From assembly GCF_002741015.1 (NCBI RefSeq), contig NZ_CP016617.1, positions 62,001 through 126,000 on the forward strand: 64,000 nucleotides of DNA. Reading direction: 5' to 3'. The translations under genes were made by a program, and so were the position numbers. Of the stretch, positions 53,290-62,080 are shown piece after piece. The notes beneath the pieces were generated by a model. It saw nothing but the letters and a program-made list of their open reading frames with translations. It was not told where the DNA came from and did not search any database. How positions within the stretch are numbered: position 1 is the stretch's first letter; every line of letters starts with the position of its first letter. This DNA comes from Microvirga ossetica (GTDB lineage: Bacteria; Pseudomonadota; Alphaproteobacteria; Rhizobiales; Beijerinckiaceae).

Positions 53290-53694
53290 GTGTCAGTTAC
53301 TATGTCTGCGCCTATGCCTGAGGATAGAAGCTTCCATGTCCTGGAGGCTGTTCCCAGTCGCCTGGACGTTGGACCTGCGCAGGCGCGCCGGCGTTGGTCA
53401 ACTCAGGCCAAGATGGCTCTGATCGAGGAGACCCTGAAGCCTGGGGCCAATGTGTCGGCCATCGCGCGCCAGGCTGGGATCTCGCCAGCACAACTGTTCG
53501 GCTGGCGCCGCAAGGCGATGCAGGCTGGTGTTGTCCAAGGCGAGTCCCATGAGCAGCGGCTCGGATTCGTTGAAGTCACGCCGACATCCTCCTCGATGAT
53601 TGAGATTGTTGTCGCGGACGTGGTGGTTCGCGTTGGTGCGGATATTGATCAGAACCACCTGGTCAAAATCCTTCGAGCGGTGCGTCAGGCATGA
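53290..53694 (+). CDS. tnpA: IS66 TnpA (accessory DNA-binding protein)
   Basis: A 134-residue protein with a GTG start and AGGAG upstream. It has the TnpA helix-turn-helix RRWSTQAKMALIEETLKPGA and SAIARQAGISPAQLFGWRRK, then a small beta domain (MIEIVVADVVVRVGADIDQN). TnpA is needed with TnpB for IS66 transposition but its exact action is unknown. It overlaps tnpB by four bases (ATGA). Confidence 0.9.
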   Translation: MSVTMSAPMPEDRSFHVLEAVPSRLDVGPAQARRRWSTQAKMALIEETLKPGANVSAIARQAGISPAQLFGWRRKAMQAGVVQGESHEQRLGFVEVTPTSSSMIEIVVADVVVRVGADIDQNHLVKILRAVRQA

Positions 53695-54035
53695 TCCCGG
53701 CCGGCGTGAAGGTGTTCCTGGCCAGCCACCCGGTGGACTTCCGCAAAGGACCGGACGGGCTTCTGGCGCTGGTGCGCGAGGCCGGATCTGATCCCTTCAG
53801 TGGGGCTCTTTACGTCTTCCGGGCCAAGCGGGCGGATCGCGTCAAAATCGTCTGGTGGGACGGCACGGGCGTAGTGCTTTACAGCAAGAGGTTGGAGAAG
53901 GCGCATTTCTGCTGGCCGCGGATCGGCCCTCATCGGGTTCAACTCAATCATGCTCAGCTCCTCGCCCTGGTCGACGGCATGGATTGGAAGCGGGTGCACG
54001 CCGTGACTGTCAGGGCCCCTCAGTCGATCGGATAG
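53691..54035 (+). CDS. tnpB: IS66 TnpB (Orf2)
   Basis: A 114-residue protein of the IS66 Orf2 family: VKVFLASHPVDFRKGPDGLL, then PFSGALYVFRAKRADRVKIV, WWDGTGVVLYSKRLEKAHFC and HAQLLALVDGMDW. All conserved blocks are present at the usual length. It is required for transposition in the family. Confidence 0.92.
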   Translation: MIPAGVKVFLASHPVDFRKGPDGLLALVREAGSDPFSGALYVFRAKRADRVKIVWWDGTGVVLYSKRLEKAHFCWPRIGPHRVQLNHAQLLALVDGMDWKRVHAVTVRAPQSIG

Positions 54036-54101
54036 TTGTCCCTGCGGCATGATGATTCAGAGCTGGGGAAGCGCTTCGACTGGCTGGCCCGCCATGCTCT
54101 G

Positions 54102-55535
54102 ATGGACGCAATGACGGCCCATGATTCCACCCTTCCCGATGATGTCGACGCGCTCAAGGCGATGGTGCGCACTATCACCGAGAAGACGGCGCTTCTGGAA
54201 CAGCGCAATGCCCATCTCGAGCAGGTGAACCAAGGCGCCGAGGAGCGGATCGCGCGGCTGATGGCGATCGTCAAGATGCTCGAGCGGGCGCGCTATGGCA
54301 CCCGGTCCGAGAGGCTCGGCAAGGATCGGCTGACGGACGACCAGTATGCCCTCGCGCTCGACGAGATCGAGACCGGCGTGGCCGCCCTGGAGGCCGAAAG
54401 GGAAAAAGCGGCGGGGCCCGCAACGACCAAGCGGCCGCCGCGCCCGCGCAAAGGCTTCGCGCCGCATCTTGAACGGGTCGAGGTGGTGATCGAGCCGGAC
54501 GATCCTCCGGGCTGCGAAGGGCTGGAGCGGGTCCGGATCGGCGAGGATGTCTGCGAGCGGCTGGATGTAACGCCGGCGCAGTTCCGGGTCATCGTCACGC
54601 GCCGGCCCAAGTATGTCTACAAGGGCCGCGACGGCGTCATCCAAGCGGCAGCTCCGGCGCGGATCATCGCCAGCGGTATCCCCACCGAGGCGCTGCTGGC
54701 CCAGATCGCCGTAGCGAAATACGCCGATGGCCTGCCGCTGTACCGTCAGGAGGCGATCTACGCCCGCGACAAGGTTCTCATTGAGCGCTCGCAGATGGCG
54801 CAGTGGATGGGCAAGGTCGGGTTTGAGCTCGCGCCTCTGGCCGAGTATGCCCTGGCGCGGATCAAGCAGGGCGAGCGGATTTTTGCCGATGAGACAACCC
54901 TGCCGACCCTGGCGCCCGGGGCAGGCAAGGCCAAGACCGCATACTTGTGGGCCTATGTGCGCGATGATCGGCCGTTTGGCGGCAGCGATCCGCCGATCGT
55001 GGTCTATCGCTTCGAGGACAGCCGGGCCGGCGACTGCGTGGCCCGTCATCTCGAAGGCTATCGCGGCGTTCTGCAGGTGGATGGCTATACGGCCTATCAT
55101 CGTCTCGCCCGGCCTGAGGGAGTCAATGAAGGCGTGCAGTTGGCCGCCTGCTGGTCTCACGTGCGAAGGAAATTTTACGAGCTGCACGTCTCGGATGCCT
55201 CCATCGTGGCCGGGCAGACGCTGGAGCAGATGGCGGCGCTCTGGGCTCTGGAGGACAGCGTCCGTGGCAAGGCTGCGATGACGCGCATGAAGGCTCGCCA
55301 GGCGGAATCGGCTGCTGTCGTGAGCACGCTGTTCAAGCTGTGGGAGAAAGACCTGCCAAAGCTGTCGCGCAAGTCGAAGCTGGCCGAGGCGATCCGCTAT
55401 GCTCTGACGCGCCGTGCCTCTCTGGAGCGGTTCCTGTCGGACGGACGCGTCGAGTTGGACTCCAACACGGTCGAACGCGCGATCCGGCCTCAGACCATCG
55501 CCCGTTCATTCTGCCCATGTCGGCGAAGAGCGTGA
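54102..55535 (+). pseudogene. tnpC: IS66 TnpC transposase, C-terminally truncated (copy A)
   Basis: The chosen start is the ATG at 54,102; an earlier TTG directly after tnpB is possible. The order is a coiled-coil N-terminus (TEKTALLEQRNAHLEQVNQG), a zinc-finger/linker region, EALLAQIAVAKYADGLPLYR, then the DDE core with RIFADETTLPTLAPG, VLQVDGYTAYHRLARP, AACWSHVRRKFYEL and DSNTVERAIRPQTIARS. After this the usual NALFAGSDGG block is absent and unrelated sequence follows. The final catalytic region is present but the C-terminal dimer segment is lost, so it is likely inactive. Confidence 0.87.
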
Positions 55536-55980
55536 GGTTCATTATCGTTGGCATCCCTACTTTGGCCGAAAGGTCAGCGTGCGGCGGGTCGAGGAGCGGG
55601 CGACTGGCCGGTTTCTCCAGGTGGAAGGCCCATCTGGCATTGTCGTCTCGATTCCGGGCTGGATGTTAGATCCCATCGCTTGCGCCAAGATGAGAATTGG
55701 CCCGCCACAGATTGATCTCGCAGCGTTGTCCGATCTGAAGAGACTGGTCATGCCGACCGCTGCTTCCCCAAACTCCCCGAGCGCAATCAGATTCGCATGG
55801 GAGGAAGTCGATGAAACAGAACAACGTGTCAGCTCCGATCGCGGGCAGGCAGATGAGCCTGATATTCGAACCCCGCAGATTGGACGGGATGCGCGACGCG
55901 GAGCGGGCGAAGACAGTACTGCTTCTTGCCCAAATCCTGATGCAGGCCGCCGGCCTCGTCGTCGAGGAGTTGGGCGATGA
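55513..55980 (+). CDS. Recombinase-associated protein, DUF5372-like (5' end uncertain)
   Basis: The open frame continues from IS66 sequence without a clear start codon. From about 55,525 it reads REVHYRWHPYFGRKVSVRRV, then GRFLQVEGPSGIVVSIPGWM, LDPIACAKMRIGPPQIDLAA and LSDLKRLV. Such proteins (short, W-H-P-x-F-G-R near the start, I-P-x-W-M in the middle) commonly precede large serine recombinases in transposon cassettes; the match to DUF5372 is by remembered pattern. The last 55 residues overlap the next small gene in another frame and look non-conserved. The N-terminus may have been cut by the junction with IS66. Confidence 0.45.
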   Translation, partial: AHVGEEREVHYRWHPYFGRKVSVRRVEERATGRFLQVEGPSGIVVSIPGWMLDPIACAKMRIGPPQIDLAALSDLKRLVMPTAASPNSPSAIRFAWEEVDETEQRVSSDRGQADEPDIRTPQIGRDARRGAGEDSTASCPNPDAGRRPRRRGVGR

Positions 55981-55990
55981 CGAAGTCTGA
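55811..55990 (+). CDS. 59-residue protein coupled to the serine recombinase
   Basis: A short gene with an excellent GGGAGGAAG ribosome site just upstream of its ATG. It encodes MKQNNVSAPIAGRQMSLIFE, then PRRLDGMRDAERAKTVLLLA and a C-terminal helix QILMQAAGLVVEELGDDEV. The second half is strongly helical. It overlaps the recombinase start by 14 bases, so translation is probably coupled. Small helical proteins in this position are common in recombinase cassettes and may modulate the recombinase; that is inference. I do not recognise a named family. Confidence 0.65.
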   Translation: MKQNNVSAPIAGRQMSLIFEPRRLDGMRDAERAKTVLLLAQILMQAAGLVVEELGDDEV

Positions 55991-58049
55991 TCTGATCCCG
56001 ACGGTGCTGCTGAGGCGCAAGGCCGTCGTCTATGTGCGCCAGTCGACGCAATCCCAGGTCATGACCAATCTGGAGAGCCAGCGGCGCCAATATGATCTCG
56101 TCGATCTTGCACGCCAGCACGGCTTCGCCGACATTGAGGTCATCGACGATGATCTGGGCCGATCGGCGAGCGGGACGGTGGCGCGCCCGGGCTTCGATCG
56201 CCTGGTTGCATGGTTGTGCGCGGGCAAGGTCGGCGCTGTGTTGTGCCTGGATGCATCGCGGCTCGCGCGCAATGGCCGTGACTGGCATCATCTGCTGGAG
56301 TTGTGCGGACTTGTCGAAGCCCGCGTCATCGACCATGACGGCGTGTACAACCCCTGCCAGCCCAACGATCGCCTGGTTTTGGGTATGAAAGGCAGCATCA
56401 GCGAGTTTGAGCTCGGCGTGCTCAGGACACGGATGCTCGAGGCCGCCAAGTCGAAAGCGCGTCGGGGCGAGCTGCGCTTGTCAGTACCGTTCGGTTACAT
56501 CTGGCACCGCGAAGCAGGTCTGGGGCTCGACCCTGATCTGCGCTTGCAGGAGGTGATCCGGCTCATCTTCGCCCGCTTCCGCGAACTCGGCAGCGCGCGA
56601 CAGGTGTTATTGTCGATGACGGCTGATCAGATCCACTTCCCACGGCCTTCGGATGAGGGCCGCATGACCAGCTTTACCTGGTTGCCGATCCGCTATCGCA
56701 ACGTGATCGGCGTGCTCAAGAACCCCTTTTACGCGGGCGTGTACGTTTACGGGAAAAGCGAAAAGCGGACCTCTATTGTCGATGGGAGGGCCCGCCGGAG
56801 CTACGGCCACGGCAAGCCGGTCGGGACCTGGGAAGTGTTCATCAAGGATCATCACGAAGGGTACGTCAGCTGGGAGGAATACGAGCGAAACCAGAAGCAG
56901 TTGGCGCTCAACAACTATGGTCGCGCCGACGGGGTAAAATCCGGCCGTGGCGGCAAGGCACTGCTGTCAGGCGTTATGACGTGTGGACGGTGCGGGCGGC
57001 GACTGAGCGTGGCCTATACCGGTAATCCGCAAAGTCGACCTGTCTATCGCTGCGACAAGCCCAACCTGATGATGGGCTTGCCCCGGTGCATGACCTTCGG
57101 TGGCCCCAGGGTGGACGCGGCTGTTGCGCGTGAACTGTTGCGCGCGGTAGAACCCTTGGCGATTGAGGCCGCGTTCGAGGCGGAGCGAATGCACCGGGAA
57201 CGACAAGATGATCAACGCCAGATCCTCGATCTGGAGCTTAAGCAGGCCCGCTACGAGGCCGGTCTTGCTGAGCGCCGCTATGCTGCCTGTGATCCCGACA
57301 ATCGTTTGATCGCTGCGCAGTTGGAGAGAAACTGGGAAATTGCCTTACGCCGCGTGCAAGATCTGGAGGCGCGCCAGCCCGCCGGAACCCCATCGACCAT
57401 TGAGGTTGATCAAGGCGCTTTCGCCAACATGGCGGAAAACCTGTCAGCGGCCTGGAACACTCCTGATGTGACGATGCGTGCCCGTCAGCAACTGCTCCGG
57501 ACGTTGATCGCAGACATCATTGTCGATGTCGACGATACGGTTCGTGATGTCGTGCTCACGATCCATTGGCGGGGCGGCCAGCACTCAGAACTGCGTGTTC
57601 GCAAGCCGCGAACCGGCGAACACGGCTGCGCGACAGCGGAAGATGCGCTGGCAGTCATGCGCAGCATGGCCGGCCGCTGGTCTGACGAGCATATTGCCGC
57701 GTCGCTCAATCGGATGGGCTTGCCTACCGGCCAAGGTAAAACCTGGACGGCGCACCGCGTCTCTTCCGTTCGGCGCGTTCGCGGAATCCACGCCTATCGA
57801 TCCGCGGAGAAAGACGGCGAATGGCTGACCATGACCGAGGCGGCAATGGCGTTAGGCGTTACAAACCACGCGATACGTCGCCTCATCAAAACGGGCGTGC
57901 TTCCGGCTGTTCAGGTTGTCCCCGGTGCACCGTATCAAATCCGAGCCGACGATCTGGCGTCAGAGCCGATCAAAGCTGCGATGGCCCGGAAGGGCCGCCC
58001 GTGTCGCGCTGCTGATGCGGGTACGCTTCCAATGTTTACAGACACTTGA
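55977..58049 (+). CDS. Large serine recombinase with a C-terminal excisionase-like HTH
   Basis: A 690-residue protein. The resolvase domain starts VVYVRQSTQSQVMTNLESQR with the nucleophile Ser23 and continues EVIDDDLGRSASGTVARPGF and CLDASRLARNGRDW with the conserved Arg residues. A recombinase domain follows (PFGYIWHREAGLGLD, VLKNPFYAGVYVYGKSEKR). The zinc ribbon starts at Cys336-x-x-Cys339 (TCGRCGRRLSVAYTG). Then come a coiled coil and the ending RQQLLRTLIADIIVDVDDTV. After this, residues 616-665 form a MerR/Xis-type helix-turn-helix (WLTMTEAAMALGVTNHAIRR, then LIKTGVLPAVQV). All key residues are present, so it should be active. Confidence 0.92.
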   Translation: MTKSDLIPTVLLRRKAVVYVRQSTQSQVMTNLESQRRQYDLVDLARQHGFADIEVIDDDLGRSASGTVARPGFDRLVAWLCAGKVGAVLCLDASRLARNGRDWHHLLELCGLVEARVIDHDGVYNPCQPNDRLVLGMKGSISEFELGVLRTRMLEAAKSKARRGELRLSVPFGYIWHREAGLGLDPDLRLQEVIRLIFARFRELGSARQVLLSMTADQIHFPRPSDEGRMTSFTWLPIRYRNVIGVLKNPFYAGVYVYGKSEKRTSIVDGRARRSYGHGKPVGTWEVFIKDHHEGYVSWEEYERNQKQLALNNYGRADGVKSGRGGKALLSGVMTCGRCGRRLSVAYTGNPQSRPVYRCDKPNLMMGLPRCMTFGGPRVDAAVARELLRAVEPLAIEAAFEAERMHRERQDDQRQILDLELKQARYEAGLAERRYAACDPDNRLIAAQLERNWEIALRRVQDLEARQPAGTPSTIEVDQGAFANMAENLSAAWNTPDVTMRARQQLLRTLIADIIVDVDDTVRDVVLTIHWRGGQHSELRVRKPRTGEHGCATAEDALAVMRSMAGRWSDEHIAASLNRMGLPTGQGKTWTAHRVSSVRRVRGIHAYRSAEKDGEWLTMTEAAMALGVTNHAIRRLIKTGVLPAVQVVPGAPYQIRADDLASEPIKAAMARKGRPCRAADAGTLPMFTDT

Positions 58050-58070
58050 ATATGGAGTGCACAATGAAAC

Positions 58071-59468
58071 CTGCTTCACAAAGATCCGGATGTCGCGCTC
58101 CAGTAGATTGTTGTCGATCGGCATCCTGCCGTCCTCCAGAAACAGCGTGAAGGCAGGCCAGCGATTGAGCGCATAGCGCATCGCCTTGGCGAGCTCGCCC
58201 TTGCCGGGAATGCGCCGGAGCTGAGCCTCGCACCAGGCCTTGAAGGCCTCGACGCGCGGTCGACTGTCCCTCTGACGCACCGCGACACGCTGCTTGGCCG
58301 AGGCTCCCGTGATCGTCCGCTCGATGTCGTAGAGCGCGCCGATCCAATCGAGTGCCTCCCGGGCGATCGGAGAGTTCGTCCCCTTCCAGACATCGTGGAA
58401 ATCCCGGCGCAGATGCGCCCAGCAGGCCGCCTCGCGCACGCGGGCCGTTCCCGTGGCATCACGCTTGTAGAGTTCCTTGAAGCCGGAATAGCCATCCGCC
58501 TGCAGGATGCCGGTGAAGGTGGCAAGGTGGCGCTGCGGACGCTCGCCCTAGCGGTCGGGCGAGAACCAGTACGCGGCGCCGGGCGGACCGCGGCCGGCCC
58601 AGGGCCGATCGTCCCGGACATAGGCCCAGATCCGGCCTTCCTTGACTCCGCGCTCCTTGCCGCCCTTGCGCTGCGACGGGTCAAGCACCCGGATCGGGGT
58701 ATCGTCGCCATGCAGGTGGTCGGAGTTCATGACATGGCGTTTGATCCGAGCGCTCAACGGCCTCAGCGTGGCGACGGCCTGGCCGCACCAGTCAATCAGG
58801 GTCGAGCGTGGAATGTCGGCGCCGTGGCGGGCGAGGATCTCGCCCTGCCGGTACAACGGCAAGTGATCATCGAACTTCGAGACCAGGATATGGGCAAGCA
58901 GGTTCGGCCCGGCCATGCCGCGGCGGGTCGGACGCGTCGGCGCGGGCGGCTGCACGATCGTCTCGCAACACCGGCACGACTTCTTCAGGCGCGCCGTCTC
59001 CACGAGCTTGAGCTTTGCTGCGACAAAATCGAGGAGAGTGGAGACGTCTTCTCCAAGCAGGCGCAGAGAGCCTCCGCAGGCGGGGCAGCATTCGCCGGGG
59101 TCGAGCACGATCCGCTCGCGCGGCGTCGCGTCGGAAACCCGCGGCTGACCCCGCCGTCGTGTTGTCGACGCAGGTGTGCCTTCGCTCGTCGGTTCCGTCT
59201 CAAGTACCGGATGGGCCACGGCGATCGCCAGTTCGAGATCTTCAAGCGCGAGTTGAAGCTGTTCGATCTCGCGCTCGATCTTCTCGGAGCTGCGTCCAAA
59301 CTTCTGCTTTTGCAGCCGTGCGATGCGGATCTTCAACGTCTGTACGAGCGCTTCCAGGGCTTTCTCGGTCGCGGAAAGGCGCGTGATCTCCTCCCGTTGC
59401 GAGAGGATGATCGCCTTCAGCGCCAAGGGATCATCAGGGAGCGAATCGAGCGCGGCTACCATGCTCAA
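58071..59468 (-). pseudogene. tnpC: IS66 TnpC transposase with an internal stop and lost 3' end (copy B)
   Basis: The first 306 residues (from 59,468) hold the coiled-coil N-terminus (ALEALVQTLKIRIARLQKQK), the zinc-binding region CCPACGGSLRLLGE with CRCCETIVQP, LLAHILVSKFDDHLPLYRQG, and STLIDWCGQAVATLRPLSAR. A TAG stop at 58,548-58,550 interrupts the frame after AAYWFSPDR. The same frame continues GFKELYKRDATGTARVREAA, CWAHLRRDFHDVW and MPIDNNLLERDIR before breaking off next to the serine recombinase. It is clearly different from copy A. Inactive. Confidence 0.87.
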
Positions 59469-59760
59469 AATCTACCGCAAGCCGCCTGTCGAAGACAGTA
59501 TTCTGAAGCGATATCAAAAGGATAATCTACACGACGCGCGCCGGTGGCGCGGTCCATGCCGGCCGGCGCCAATCGATGCCTTCCCACAACATCGCCAACT
59601 GCGCCGAGGTCAGCCGCGCGGTCCCGTCCGCCGGCGATGGCCATGGGAAACGGCCTTTCTCGAGAACCTTGTAGTAAAGGCAAAATCCCTGGCCGTCCCA
59701 CATCAGCAGTTTGATCCGCTCCCTTCTGCGCCCCCGAAAGGCGAACACCGCGCCGGAATG

Positions 59761-59786
59761 CGGATATGTGGCGCGCCACATATCCG
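59761..59786. repeat. Perfect 26-bp palindrome at the RIT/IS66 junction
   Basis: The half-site CGGATATGTGGCG is followed immediately by its exact complement CGCCACATATCCG with no spacer. It lies between the disrupted tnpB codon and the RIT terminal repeat (59,789). It resembles a recombinase or repressor site. Confidence 0.93.
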
Positions 59787-59788
59787 TT

Positions 59789-59820
59789 CTTATGTGTCGT
59801 GAGAGATGATGTGGCGGCGG
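59789..59820. repeat. RIT left terminal inverted repeat
   Basis: Starts CTTATGTGTCGTGAGAGAT, then ATGTGGCGGCGG after one variable base. It pairs with 63,130-63,161 with two mismatches in 32 bases. Confidence 0.92.
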
Positions 59821-59927
59821 GATCGCTGACGGTGGAGTTCCAGCGCATTGCGGTTCCTGGCCGCTACATAATCTGAGCCATTTCTCCAGTGGGCGTTGGG
59901 CTATCCGCGCTCGCATGGAGAACGCAC

Positions 59928-61148
59928 ATGCTGGAACGCTACTTCAAGTATCCGAGGGTCCTGCATCGCTTGAGAGGCGGCGGCCTGGGTGACGAGCTCG
60001 ATTGCATCGCAACCCATCTTTTCGAGAGCGGCTATCAGCGCACTTCAGCGAAGATCTACCTCGGCCGATTGGGACGGTTCGGTGGAGTCGTATCACGCGC
60101 AAAGCCGATCACCCAAGCCCTGATCGATGGCTTTGTCGCCGGTTGTCCGACCAAAACCTCACGTGTCGCCGCACGCACCGCGATCGCCCTAGCCCGGAGG
60201 ATTGTTCCTCACCGCTTCGAGATTGGCCGTCACGAGCCCCATCCACATGAGGCCCTGCTGACAGGCTATTCCAGCTACCTGCGTGAGGTGCGCGGTCTGG
60301 CAGTGAAGACGCGGGAGGGTCAGATGCTCCTCGCGCGGCGGCTGCTTGCCTGGTGGGAGCGGCATCACGCCAGCGAGCCGCTCTCGGCCATGACCGGCAT
60401 ACATGTGCTGGCGCTCACCGGTCACCTCATGGGCCTGTCGTCCATGGATAACACGCGGGCAGCGACCGGGTCCTATATGCGCCGGTTTCTGAGGTTCCTG
60501 CACTGGGCCAACCTCAATGACCTGGACCTTGCGCGGTTCGTGCCGCGCACGCCATGCTACCGTCTCGCGCATTTGCCGCGGCAACTGGGTTGGGAGGATA
60601 TCAGGAAGGCGATCGACGCCATCGACCCTGCGACCCCTACCGGCAGTCGCGATCGGGCTATCCTCCTGTTGCTGGCCACGACCGGCATCCGCAACAAGGA
60701 ACTTCGCTCACTCGTCCTCGAGGATATTCGGTGGCGCGATGCGCAGGTTCGGATACGCCGCACCAAGGCGAGGCGCGATCGGAGCGTGCCCCTCACGCAG
60801 GAGGCGGGCGAAGCGCTCGCCGATTATGTCTTGCGGGCCCGGCCCGATTGCCGCAGCCGTCGCGTGTTCCTGGTGCACCTCCCGCCCGTGCGCCCGATCG
60901 ACTGCAGCACCAACATCTCCCGCATCGTCCGCTCCGCACTGCAGCGCGCCGGCATCGTGCTAAACGGTCCCATCGGCGCCCATCTCATCCGGCATAGCTT
61001 GGCGACCCATCTTGTCAACCGGCGACGACCGATCAACGAGATCGCCGACCTGCTCGGCCATCGCAGCATCGATACGACCGCCATCTACGTGAAGGTCGCG
61101 GTGTCGCAACTCGCCGAAGTCGCCCTTCCTTTTCCCGGAGACGCGTGA
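59928..61148 (+). CDS. RIT tyrosine recombinase 1 (RitA-like)
   Basis: The protein has 406 residues from the ATG at 59,928, with GGAG seven bases upstream. The N-terminal half is a SAM-like core-binding region (VRGLAVKTREGQMLLARRLL; MRRFLRFLHWANL). The catalytic domain has Arg255 in TTGIRNKELRSL, a Lys in RRTKARRDRSVPL, His352-x-x-Arg355 in HLIRHSLATHLV, LLGHRSIDTTAIYVKV with the second His, and Tyr387. All six active-site positions are present. In RIT elements the first gene encodes the longest recombinase, as here. Its stop overlaps the next start (TGATG). Confidence 0.92.
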   Translation: MLERYFKYPRVLHRLRGGGLGDELDCIATHLFESGYQRTSAKIYLGRLGRFGGVVSRAKPITQALIDGFVAGCPTKTSRVAARTAIALARRIVPHRFEIGRHEPHPHEALLTGYSSYLREVRGLAVKTREGQMLLARRLLAWWERHHASEPLSAMTGIHVLALTGHLMGLSSMDNTRAATGSYMRRFLRFLHWANLNDLDLARFVPRTPCYRLAHLPRQLGWEDIRKAIDAIDPATPTGSRDRAILLLLATTGIRNKELRSLVLEDIRWRDAQVRIRRTKARRDRSVPLTQEAGEALADYVLRARPDCRSRRVFLVHLPPVRPIDCSTNISRIVRSALQRAGIVLNGPIGAHLIRHSLATHLVNRRRPINEIADLLGHRSIDTTAIYVKVAVSQLAEVALPFPGDA

Positions 61149-62080
61149 TGAGCACATTCTCCAGCAGACTCAGCAAGCATGTCGAGGCCTATGTCGCGCT
61201 TCGACGCTCGCTCGGCTTCTCGCTCAGCAAGCAGGCCACGATCCTGCGCGCGCTCGTCGCCTATGTCGATGGCGAACAGCTCGATGGTCCACTCTGCCGC
61301 CAAACGGTGCTCGGCTTCATAGGCTCCTGGGCGGGCACGGCGAATGGACGGGCCGTTCGCTACGGCGTGGTTCGCAGATTCAGCGAGTATCTCGCCATCT
61401 TCGATCCGCGCACCGACGCGCTTGACCCCAAGGCCTTTCCCAGGAACCGAGCCATCCCGCCACCCAGGATCCTCACCGACGAGGAACTCTCACGGCTCAT
61501 GGCGGCATGCCGCGCGGTGTCGCCCGATTATCCCGAGCGCGCCCGGTTCCTGACGCCGCTCGTCGGCCTGCTCGCCAGCACCGGCATGCGGTCCGGCGAG
61601 GCGTTGCGCCTCGATCGCGGTGATGCCGATCTGGCTCAGGGGATTCTCCACATTCGAAGGACCAAGTTCCGCAAGGATCGCCTGGTTCCTGTCCATCCTT
61701 CGACGCTGGCGGTCCTGCGCGACTATGCAAGACTCCGGGATGGGGCCTTTCCAATGCCGGACATGCCAGCATTCTTCGTCAGCTCGCGTGGGACGCGATT
61801 GTCGAAGTCCGGTCTGAACGCCGCCTTCGGCGCGGCGCGCTCCCTCGCCGGCCTCGATCGCGGCAAGCCGGTGCGTCTCCACGACCTGCGTCACCGTTTC
61901 GCGGTCAGGCGGCTGGCGAACTGGCACCAGCAAGGCGCCGATGCGCGAGCGATGCTGCCGCTGCTCGCGACCTATCTCGGCCATGGCCACTACAGCGACA
62001 CCGCCTATTACGTCACCGCGGACGCCGATCTTTTGGCCATGGCCGCCGAACGGGCCTTGGCCTGGGGAGAGACGCCATGA
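61148..62080 (+). CDS. RIT tyrosine recombinase 2 (RitB-like)
   Basis: A 310-residue tyrosine recombinase. The start is the ATG overlapping the upstream TGA. The N-terminal domain includes HVEAYVALRRSLGFSLSKQA and RRFSEYLAIFDPR, followed by PPRILTDEELSRLMAACR. The catalytic residues are Arg148 in STGMRSGEALRL, Lys in RRTKFRKDRLVPV, His245-x-x-Arg248 in HDLRHRFAVRRL, YLGHGHYSDTAYYV with the second His, and Tyr287 or Tyr288. It overlaps the third gene by ATGA, so all three are made from one message. Confidence 0.92.
   Translation: MSTFSSRLSKHVEAYVALRRSLGFSLSKQATILRALVAYVDGEQLDGPLCRQTVLGFIGSWAGTANGRAVRYGVVRRFSEYLAIFDPRTDALDPKAFPRNRAIPPPRILTDEELSRLMAACRAVSPDYPERARFLTPLVGLLASTGMRSGEALRLDRGDADLAQGILHIRRTKFRKDRLVPVHPSTLAVLRDYARLRDGAFPMPDMPAFFVSSRGTRLSKSGLNAAFGAARSLAGLDRGKPVRLHDLRHRFAVRRLANWHQQGADARAMLPLLATYLGHGHYSDTAYYVTADADLLAMAAERALAWGETP

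Larger units (their letters stand above)
53218..55512 (+). mobile_element. IS66-family element, copy A (right end missing)
   Basis: It starts GTAAGCTGATCGC, the family's usual GTAA end, and carries tnpA, tnpB and most of tnpC in order. The element stops inside tnpC at about 55,512, where a serine-recombinase cassette begins. Another GTAAGC lies seven bases to the left, so the exact first base is uncertain. Confidence 0.82.

Noticed and set aside
54057..55187. A 376-codon minus-strand frame
   Set aside because: Antisense to IS66 tnpC.
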